64,000 nucleotides of DNA, from NCBI GenBank assembly GCA_005281725.1, contig SSBO01000004.1:372001-436000 (forward strand), in the 5' to 3' direction. The translations under genes were made by a program, and so were the position numbers. Each line of letters starts with the position of its first letter. The stretch's first letter is position 1. The notes under the pieces are model-generated. The model was given only the letters and a program-made list of their open reading frames with translations, was not told the origin of the DNA and did not search any database. This document shows, in pieces, positions 54,901-64,000 of this stretch. The stretch is from Wuchereria bancrofti (Eukaryota > Nematoda > Chromadorea > Rhabditida > Onchocercidae).

Positions 54901-56929
54901 AATTAATGAATAGATTAAAATCACTTAAGAAAAGCAAGCATTCATTTGCCTATTATGTTTTTATTAAAAATTTTTATCAATAATATTGAAGTGAAAAAAA
55001 TTAAAAACTGAAAAGTTTTATTTTATAAATTTTCATTTTTCATGTGCTACAACTATTATCAAGGATGATTTGTAGAAGGGAGAAAATTTTAAATTAAATT
55101 AAAATTAAATCAAATCTTTTATCAATATAAATGACCAATATGCATGCGTGACGTGAAAAAATGTTATGAAAATGAGAACATTTCAGCAAATAATATTTTT
55201 ATGAACTTATTAGAGATCAAAAAGTTATGCCAAATATTACTGAGAAGATAAAAAGGGAAAACTAATTTAAAAAAATTTCCGCTTTTTGAAAACTTAATTT
55301 GTTTTTTAAAATTTTCATAAATGACATTTGCAAATTTTCAATAGTGATTTTAATTAATACAAATTTTTGCAATTTTCTCCTAATTTTATTTTTGCTAAAA
55401 TCGTTGTTTGTTAATTATGTTTTTTGAAAAAAAAATAAATAACATTTCTAATTTTGTTTCTTTTTATCTTTTTAGCTCATTTTGTTCATTTGTGGCACTT
55501 CGAACGTAGGCAATAATTTACCACTCAAATGCTTATCACATTATACAAAATACTGATGATAATAAAAAGGAAAGGTAAGAAAAATTTTACAGTAATAAAT
55601 CGTTGCAAAAATTTCTGGAAGAAAATTTTCAGGAAATTTTTGTAGGAAAATCAGTGTACTTTTTTATTATTAGTAATTATAAATTAAAAGTAAACTTTAA
55701 ATTTTTAATATTTTAGAATGATTGATTTCAAAAATATATCTAATATTCTGAAATATTAAAAATTTTCTTTTTCAAAAAAAATTTGAAATAATTTTTTTGA
55801 AAATTGTATTGAAGGAAATATATTTTATTCTTTAACAGTATAAAAATATATCATACGCTAAAAAATGTTTAAAATAAATTTTAATTTTGAAGCAAAAAAA
55901 GGGAGAGACAAATGAAGGAAAAGAATAAACAAAAGAGAAAAAGAGAGGAAAAAACAAAAGAAGAAAGAAAAAGTATAACCAATACAGAAAATTGCCTATT
56001 TTACTCTAATAAATCAATATTAACTGTTAAAGATTAATAGAAAAAGAAAATTTTTATTTGTTTATTTATTTTGCAATTCATTTCGGAACAAATATTTCAT
56101 AAAATATTTGAGTAATTCTTCAAATCAAAAATATACTTTCATTAATAGAAAAAGAAATTGTTAACGAATATTTTCTTAAATTTATATCGTATCACATTAA
56201 CATTCTAATAATTATTTATTGAGAAAAATAAAGTGAAAAAATTAAAACAAGCAATTTTCCATTTCAAATTTTATCGAATTTTGTTCATTTTCGTTTCTTT
56301 TTATTTGTTGGTTTGTTTATCTATTTATTCATTTGTTTATTTATTTACATTTTTGTTTTTTATATTGAATGATAAAAATTATTGCATCGCTTTTTTAAAA
56401 ACGAGCAAAATCGACAACTGTATATATATATTTACATTCATTTACTCATTTCCTTATTTGTCATTTTTTCTTTTTTTATTTCATATAAATTCAATCAATT
56501 AGAAATTTATTGTTATTTTTTTACAATCCACTATTATTTTTTCTTTTTTCAATTACTTTTCGTTTTTTTTGTATAATAATTTAAAATAATAATTTTCAAA
56601 ATTTCTACTTTCGTTTATTCATTTTTTCTTTCTTTTTTTCGTTTTCTTTTTTTTTCTTTTTTTTCGTCGTAATATAATGAAAAGAAGAAAAAAAGAAAAA
56701 AATCAGAAAAGAAACTGTAAAATATACATATCTTTTCTTTGAATTTATTCTCTAATTATTAAATGTTATAAGTACTAATTATTTCAGCGCTTTCGTTTTT
56801 CCTTTTTTCACTTTTTCCTTTTTCATAAATTTTATTATAAATGAACGATATTTGAATTATTTAAAAAAAATGGGATTTTTTTTAAAAAAATTGATTAATA
56901 TTCTCATCCATTGAATTTAGCCTTCGTTG

Positions 56930-57560
56930 TTTCATTCAGTCTATTTTCCCTAAAGACGAATATTCTCTAGGATAGTTAAACGTCAAAAAAAAAAAGAATT
57001 TACTAAACGAAATGAATTGAATGGGACTGATCAATCCATCTATTTAGTGTTTCTGCTCTTCTTAAGCCGAATACTCTCTGCAATGGCTAAAGATCAAAGA
57101 AAAAAAAAATTTGTGAAATTGAAAAGAAGAGAATTGAATGGAAATGAATTGAATTGATCGCTTTATTAATTCATTTGATCTTGCCACCATTTATTTTGTT
57201 TTTTCTTAAATTGAATAAATTCTCTGAGATAACTAAAAATCGAAAAAAAAAGAAAAATTGTTAAATTGAATTAAATTTGAATTGAACTGAATTAAACTTG
57301 AATTGAATTGATCGCTTTATTCATCCATTTGTGAACATTTGATCTTCCTATCACTTATTTTATCTTTTCTTAAATTGAATAAATTCTCTGAGATGGCTAA
57401 AAATAAAAAAACTGTTAAATTGAATCAAATTTCAACTTAACTGAATTTAAATTTGAATCAAATTGATCGTTTTATTCATTCATCTACAATTCATTTAAGT
57501 CTTCCCTCATTTATTCCATCTCTTCTGACGATGCTAAATATTCTCATAGAATGCTGCTAG
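56930..57560. repeat. Degenerate tandem array, about 4-5 units of 110-165 bp
   Basis: The anchor GAATAAATTCTCTGAGATGGCTAAAAATC recurs in diverged form near 56958, 57069, 57213 and 57378, with a weaker match near 57526. Each anchor is followed by an A-run, TTGTTAAATTGAATT, GATCGCTTTATTCATCCATT and a pyrimidine-rich CTTCC segment. Spacing is about 111, 144, 165 and 148 bases. Confidence 0.7.
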
Positions 57561-57935
57561 CGTGAAATTGTAAACTTCTTAACTTTCACACATCATAAGA
57601 GAACGAATATAATCAATCAATTTTATCAATCAATAAATTGCATAGTTATTCTTTCACGTTTAATCATTAAAATGTGAAATTTTCAATCACTCATCTATAG
57701 AACGTTTTTAAAATGATTAAAATTCATAACAAATAAAAAAAACACAGAAAAACGAAAGGAAGAAAGAGAAAAAGAAGGAGAGAGAGAGAGAGAAAGAGAA
57801 AAATTAAAATGGAAAAGATAAAGTACGAATTACAAAAGAGAAGTAATGGAAGAAAAAAATGACAAAAAGGAAAAGAAAGAAAGAAAAGTGATAAAATTAA
57901 AATAAAATAAAAAAAACTTAATCTTTAGTCATATT

Positions 57936-58011
57936 ACACACACACACATACACACATACATATTTACATACATACACACACATAGACAGACTGACACACA
58001 CACACACACAT
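57936..58011. repeat. (CA)n microsatellite
   Basis: Alternating CACACA blocks mixed with CATACA units. About 100 bases downstream lies a (TG)n array on the same strand, making the pair an imperfect inverted repeat. Confidence 0.9.
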
Positions 58012-58111
58012 TCACCTACTTTTCATTTGAAATTTATGACTGCTTGCTTATATCTTTCTGTCCGCATCTTCAGACGTTTATATCCGCTCATTTATTAACA
58101 CCTCTGGCAGT

Positions 58112-58177
58112 TATGTGCATGTATGTGTGTGTGTATGTACACGTGTGTACATGTATGTGTGTATGTGTGTATGTGTT
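58112..58177. repeat. (TG)n microsatellite
   Basis: TGTGTGTG blocks mixed with TATG and TACACG units, the reverse-complement counterpart of the CA array at 57936-58011. Confidence 0.9.
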
Positions 58178-58253
58178 AATACACATATTATTATGTAAGA
58201 GTATTTGTTCGCTTAAAATTTGTCAAATTTTTACTATTTTTTGAAAAAAAGTG

Positions 58254-58298
58254 TTAAATGAAATGGGAAATTTTTTTAAAGCTTCCCATTTCATTTAA
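58254..58298. repeat. Perfect 16-bp inverted repeat with 13-base loop
   Basis: TTAAATGAAATGGGAA (58254-58269) is followed after 13 bases by its exact reverse complement TTCCCATTTCATTTAA (58283-58298). Confidence 0.9.
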
Positions 58299-58435
58299 TT
58301 TCATTTCTTTTCATATTATTTTTATTGTTTTAAATTATCATTATTAATATGATTGTGTAATTAATAATTAGAAAATTAGTGTTTATATATGTGAAGTAAA
58401 TAATGAAACACAAACAATTAGATTTTTCGTTTTGC

Positions 58436-58570
58436 TGTTGTTATTGTTGCTGTCGACGTTGTTGTTGTTGTTGTTGTGTTGTTATCGTTATTGTGTTGCT
58501 GTTATTATTATTTTTGTTGTTGTTATTCTTTTTGTTATTGTTATTGCAATTGTTGGTGTTGTTGTTCTCT
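58436..58570. repeat. (TTG)n / (TTA)n trinucleotide-rich tract
   Basis: GTTGTTGTTGTTG runs mixed with TTATTG and GCTGTCGACG. Leu/Cys/Val-rich frames over it are artefacts. Confidence 0.85.
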
Positions 58571-61365
58571 ATTTTAAACAACTTAGTAATTTTAAAAAAA
58601 TAAAAAATTTATTTTTTCCAATATTTCATTTGAGAGATAAAAAAAGGAAAAAGATGATAATACATTAATAATATTTCAATTGGGTATTGCTGTCAACAAC
58701 GTTATGAAACAAAAAATAAACAATTGAAAATGACAAAATTATGTCAGAAACATTTTGTTAAATTTATTGCTTCTTTATTTAGGACTTTTAATCAACAAAC
58801 ATTAACACACATATATACACATACATATGTATATCAATATTATAAGCAAATTTATTGTTTCATAACTTTTAAAATAAATAGATGTTTTTTTTACTTCTAC
58901 TGAAAAAAAATAACCACAAAAAAAGGCAATATAACATAAAAGTACTAATCAACCAATCAATCATTTTACATTTCAAATTTAAAAAAACTAAAACTAAAAA
59001 AACAACGAAAAAAAAAAACAATTCAAGGAAAGGTTAAAAAATGAGAAAATGAAAATAACTAAAATTCTGCCAAGCAAATTATTACAAATTATTAAAATAT
59101 CAAATGTGATGTTAAGCATCGTAATGAAGAAAGCAATATATGCACTTGTATTTATCTGAATTTATCTAAAATTATTTATTTATTCATTTGTTCATTATTC
59201 AGTTATTTATTGCTCTTTTCTATCTATTTATTTATTTATTCAATTTATTAATTTATATATCTCTGTACTTGTTTATTTGTTTCTTTTATTTAATTAATTA
59301 AATTTATTTAATACGCTAAAAGCATACTTTTAAATGATATTAAATATGCATAAAATAGGAAATGTCAACGATATTCGCATAATTATTTTGCTATCAATTC
59401 AAGTAAACAATTATGCTTATATGACCAATGACGCTTGAAAGGTAAGTATTTCATTACTTATCATTTTCTTATTAAACGTTTAAAAAAAGCCCTAGCAGAA
59501 TTATTGATTCATTTCAATTCATGTCAACCTTTCATGTCAACATTTAATCGTATAAGTTGATTGTGAAAAAAATTTTGATTGTGAAAAATTGGAATGAATT
59601 GCTAATGTGCTAAAAGCATATTTAATTTGTATGTTAGAATTTTATTACTAATATTATATTAAAATTAAATTCCCGAAAGCATTTATCAATGATATAAAAA
59701 ATTTAGTCAATATAATATATTATACTTATTCAAAATATTTTGAACAATTTTTTGTTTTATTTTCTTAATTATCTAATATATTAGTTCATAATAATAGTGA
59801 TTATTAGCAATAATGGAAGAATAATAATTAGTGATAATAATAACAATAGTACAGATAATAATTAATAATAATATTAATAATTGTAATAATAGTGATAATA
59901 TTAGTGACATATTGCTTTACTTTAAGTCGTCATGTTTTATTTAGCTCCACCCTAAAATCATTTCACATTTTCAGTTATTTTTGAAAAAATTATTTAAAAT
60001 ACTTTTTTCTTCTTTCATTCTTTTCCTCTCTTTTTTTTTGGGTGGCTTCTAATTTTAAGAAATTCCCACTCTTTGCTTATACTTTCCCTTTTATGAATGA
60101 TAGAAATTGTTTTGTTTCTTTTTCTGTGTGTTTTATTAAATTAAATAATTAAATTTGGCTATTTGCTTAATTTTTTTCTTCCGATAATAATTAACTGAAA
60201 GTTTAATTTTAATAATTAATAAATTTTTTCTCCTAAAATAACGTAGTGGCTGTACTATTCTTGTTCATAATCTTTCCTATTAATTTTTCTATGGTAAAAA
60301 TTAATTAAATGTAAATAACAGAAGTGAGAGAAGGAAAAAGGATAAATTGTGTAATTAAATTTTGATCAGTTTGAACTACCCTTTTTTAATTATCTGCAAA
60401 GCTTACACATATATCAATTGTGTACATTTTAAATAATATGTGGCAATTAAAACTATCAGATTTAATTTTATCGAAAAAAAGAGAGCGAGAAAAAGAGAGT
60501 GAAAGAAAGAACACAAAAATTAACAATGATCAGTAATAGTTAGGATAGTTTGAAGTTGCATTTTTTTTTGAATTAAAATTACAATTATCTAAGTGACATT
60601 ATAATTGCTGAATATTATTATTCAATTCCTATCGTCTACTTTTCTTTTCTATTTTTTATCAGTTATAACATATGATAGATGATAATGAAAGTTAAAATTA
60701 TGGATATACTGGATTTAAATTATCACTATATCTAAGAAAATATCAATTGATGATATCATCTTTTTCAGCAATTTATTTGTAATCTAGCAGTTTACATTCT
60801 AACTAATTAATTGTAGAACAAATGAAGGGTAAAAAAAGAGAGAACAAGACTGGCAAAGTTTGTTTTCGATTTACTAAATTCTATAAAAATTGCTACGTGA
60901 AAAAAAATAATTGGCAGTTCGATTAACAAAACAGAAATTCAAACAGGATAAAAATAAATAAACAAATTTATAATAAAGTAATTGGAGGATTATTTTAGAT
61001 TTTATATATAGTGTAAATAAGTTTTATTCTTTCATTATACATATACTATCATTGTCGTTTTTGTTATTAAAATCATTGCTTTCTTATTTTCCCATTTGTC
61101 AGAAAAATTTTTACGAATTTTGTAGTTAAAAAATTTCTATAATTTTAAATGAGTGAAAAAATTTTGTTATCTGAAAATTATTACTATAGTTTTGAAATGA
61201 AAATGTAAATTTTATTAGTGCAAAATTATTACAGATTGAGGATTAATAATAAACTACATTTTAAGACTAAATATGATTAAGCTTTTCCTTATATAATAAT
61301 ATTGTCGAAATCAATTTCATATTTTTTCTTGTCTTTATAGCAGCTATTTTTATTTTTTTACTCTT

Positions 61366-61412
61366 GTTATCAATAATCATTGTTACTAATTATTGTTATC
61401 AATAATCATTAT
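61366..61412. repeat. Duplicated 20-base motif just upstream of the M13 gene
   Basis: TTGTTATCAATAATCATTGT-like sequence occurs twice, 27 bases apart, ending about 20 bases before the ATG at 61434. It may lie in the 5' UTR or proximal promoter. Confidence 0.6.
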
Positions 61413-61433
61413 TGATTATCTTTGAGGGTAAAT

Positions 61434-63999
61434 ATGGATGAGCCAAGAAATGTGGAAAAGTCAATATGGAAACGTATCGCTACTCGTCCATTTATTACTG
61501 TTTTAACATTTGTTGGCATCATTTCAATTGCATTAAGTTGTACATCAGTTTATTTACTTGTAAGAAAAACAACGACAATATGTTTAACACCTGAATGTAT
61601 TAAAACAGGTAAGTTATCATTTAATTAAAAAAATATGTGTCTGATAAATAATTATCATAGATTACAATTGGACTTAGAATAGTTGCTTATTATTTATTAT
61701 TATTAGTCATCATTATTAATTATTGTTGTTATTTGTCACTATTTATTTTCATCATTATTTTCGCTATCATTATTATTCTCATTGTTATCTCCATTGCTAT
61801 CAATCATTATCATTATTATTACTGTCATATTTGATTTTTAACTTCTAACTCTTTCTTTCCCAGTGTCAAAAGCTTTATTTGAAGTTTTGTTTTTGATTTT
61901 TTCATTCTTTGATAATAATAGCAATAATAAATAACAATAGAATAATAAATAATAAAAATATTGACAATAATGGTAATATCAGTATTATCTCTCACTTTAA
62001 TATTATCTCACTCATTTCTTGAGATATTTTATTTTGAATAAATTATTATCAATTGTCAACTAAACAAGTTAATACTGTAAATAAATTCCATTCAGATTTT
62101 GAAATTAATCATTAATTACAATTTTACTGTTTCTTCTTTTTGTTATGGAAATTTTGTATAAGTACTTGAATACTTATATTTTTTATTTATATAACTATAT
62201 CTACATATATAGCATCGGTAATTTTGACATCAATGAATGCAAAAATGGATCCATGTGAAGATTTTTATGAATACGCATGTGGAAATTGGATTAAAGATCA
62301 TCCGATACCTGATGATGCGCCGTCGGTGTCAAATTTTGAAAATTTAGGACAAGATCTTGAATTTGCACTAAAAGGTTAAATTTCTTTTTTTTTTTTTCAT
62401 TTACATATATCATATTAACATTTTTCATTAATTAGCAATTTTGATTAGAATTTTTTTTTTGATGAAATTTTTAATTTTAATTTAAAAATTTCAAAAATAT
62501 CATAATAATGATATAAAAAAATATATAGAAATATTATTATTATTATAGGTCTATTGGAACAAAAGAATGTAGAAGGCTTGGATGGTGATGCTGTACGAAA
62601 AGCTCGAGCGTTTTATCATCTATGCCTCAATGAAAGTAGATCACTTCTGGTTTAAATTATCGATTGATTTGATGAAATTATGATGGTACTGTCGAAATAC
62701 ATAGCAATCATTTGTATCAATTTAATCAATTTAAGCATCATTTTAGTGATAATAATGTAAAATAATACTTTTTTAATAAAATTTTAATTGTGTAATTTTT
62801 TTATTTTGATTTTTGTTTATTTTTTGTTTTTTTTGTTTTTTATTTTTCAGCTGCAATACTGAATACGTGGAGAGAAACATTTGATAATGCAGTGAAAAAT
62901 TTTGGTGGTTGGCCAAGTTTAGAGAAATCAGATAATAAGCCAAGAATATCAATCGAACAAATGTATGGTATAATGGTTGCTAAATTTAGAAGTGATTCAC
63001 TTTTTAAAGCAACTGTTCAACCTGATGATAAAAATTCACAGCAAAATGTTTTATTGGTAAGAAATTATAAATTTATCTTCTATCATTTATTACATAGAAG
63101 CATTCTATTATCATTATTATCAGTAACTGTTGATAAGAGAGTACAATTATGTATTAACAATCGTTGCTCTGTCATTTTTCATTTTCTAAAATTCTATATT
63201 TGAAGAGCAAAATTTTGCATGAATTATTTACTCGGAAAGCATAATGCTAAAATTTGAAATGTAATTAAAATTTTTATTATAATTTAAAGAATATTTTTAA
63301 AAAGATAAATTAATTGGTTTTTTAGAAAATTCAATTTTTTTTTCAAATTAAAAATTTTAGATTGATCAACCAGCGCTCAATTTATTCGCACGTGATTTTT
63401 ACATTTTATCAGAAACTCAAGAAGAACGATTAGCATATAAAACATTGATTAGAGATGTTTTATTATTATTGGAAGCTCGAGTTGAAGCATACAATCGTGA
63501 TTTTGATGAAATTTTACAATTTGAAACTGATCTCGCTAATGCTCGTTTTTACTAAAAATTTAATTACTAAATTAATAACCATATATACAAATTTTTGTAC
63601 AAATCTTAAATATACAAAATTATATAACAATTTTGTTTTGAATTTTAAGCTCAAAAACAAAAATGTAACTTTTTTAGTTAAAAGAAAAATTGTTGAATTT
63701 TATCTAAAATTTCTACAAACTTGAACTTTAAATTGTAAAATAAAAGATTTTTTAATGAAATGGAAAAAAGGTTATATATAAAAAAATTAACTTGCAAAAC
63801 AGTAAAAAAAAAGAGAAGTGTAATACTTTTGCATTGATTAAATTGAAAATGAATTCAGATTACATTATCCGAAGATTTAAGACATGATATTGCTGAATTA
63901 TACAACAAAATGACAATTGAGCAAATGAGTAAAGAATTTCCAAATTTCAATTGGTTATTATTCTTCAGTACAATTTTTCAGTATGTTTTTTAATTTTTT
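61434..63999 (+). CDS. M13-family (neprilysin-like) zinc metallopeptidase, 5' part only
   Basis: Exons 61434-61608, 62213-62374, 62549-62635, 62851-63056, 63361-63540 and 63859 to about 63980, then the window ends; about 310 residues are seen. It has a short cytosolic N terminus, one membrane anchor (residues about 20-43: FITVLTFVGIISIALSCTSV), then CLTPEC, the MDPCEDFYEYACGNW signature (70-84), NLGQDLE, ARAFYHLCLNE and FETDLAN, in the order of the M13 N-terminal domain. Type II ectopeptidases of this family cleave extracellular peptides including neuropeptides. The zinc motif HExxH and ExxxD lie beyond the window, so catalytic competence cannot be judged. The exon 5/6 junction requires a GC donor at 63541 (LAN then ITLSEDL); the neighbouring GT would break the frame. 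A GTATGT donor at 63981 fits continued splicing. Confidence 0.9.
61680..62000. repeat. ATT/TCATT-rich simple repeat in M13 intron 1
   Basis: Runs of TTATTATTATTAG and CATTATTATT on one side and AATAATAAATAAC on the other, i.e. T-rich then A-rich trinucleotide arrays. Intronic, no coding content. Confidence 0.7.
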
Positions 64000-64000
64000 T

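Larger units (their letters stand above)
51669..61433. other. About 9.8 kb without recognisable genes, rich in simple repeats
   Basis: Lies between the GPCR and the M13 peptidase gene, both on the plus strand. Contains the tandem duplication at 51774-51993, pyrimidine-rich 52010-52255, purine-rich 55892-55980, the repeat array 56930-57560, the CA/TG arrays, a (TTG)n run and the hairpin at 58254-58298. A 99-base segment at 55476-55574 has splice-like borders but is not supported as coding. Open frames here are low-complexity Phe/Leu/Cys stretches. Confidence 0.5.

Noticed and set aside
58403..58668. Cys/Leu/Val-rich overlapping open frames
   Set aside because: Translations of a TTG/TTA trinucleotide tract.

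Overview
The window looks like chromosomal DNA of a parasitic, probably filarial, nematode. It is strongly AT-rich. Its genes are small and split into many short exons. Introns are AT-rich, with GTAAGT-like donors and TTTTCAG/TTTTTAG acceptors, and several genes have a splice-acceptor consensus just before the first ATG, as expected for spliced-leader trans-splicing. I cannot name the species. No bacterial, viral, CRISPR or transposase signal was found. I rebuilt exon models by hand from splice signals, phase and recalled family consensus; every exon model is a prediction without transcript support.

Layout: 1-4258 gene-free with degenerate tandem repeats. 4259-9373 (+) a NIM1-like AMPK-related kinase in 8 exons; its last intron holds an (AAT)n array interrupted by a 208-base assembly gap. 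10731-14722 (-) an SLC35A nucleotide-sugar transporter (UDP-GlcNAc/UDP-Gal type), convergent with the kinase. 16858-17804 (+) a secreted protein with a MIG-18-like fibronectin-type-I domain that carries an apparent 1-base frameshift, followed by orphan in-phase exons at 18087-18690. 20795-22114 and 22524-23465 (+) NDUFA5 and LSM1, spaced and signalled like a trans-spliced operon and flanked by a ~0.45 kb direct repeat (19541-19992 and 25488-25920). 27752-29342 (+) UMP-CMP kinase, convergent with 30112-33865 (-) an RPUSD2-like pseudouridine synthase. About 13 kb without recognisable genes follows. 46789-51668 (+) a seven-exon rhodopsin-family peptide GPCR. About 10 kb of gene-free, simple-repeat-rich DNA leads to 61434-window end (+), the 5' half of an M13 (neprilysin-like) metallopeptidase that runs off the edge.

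The genes do not form one pathway. They are a mix of housekeeping functions (complex I, mRNA decay, pyrimidine nucleotides, RNA modification, Golgi sugar transport) and cell-surface or secreted functions (GPCR, ectopeptidase, matrix protein, kinase). I found no convincing undescribed multi-gene system. The observations most worth checking are a candidate in-frame 99-nt cassette exon in UMP-CMP kinase, a CaaX-like C terminus on the NIM1-like kinase, the double lesion in the fibronectin-I gene, a GC-AG intron in the M13 gene, the direct repeat around the NDUFA5/LSM1 pair, a perfect 16-bp hairpin at 58254-58298, and several degenerate tandem repeat arrays.
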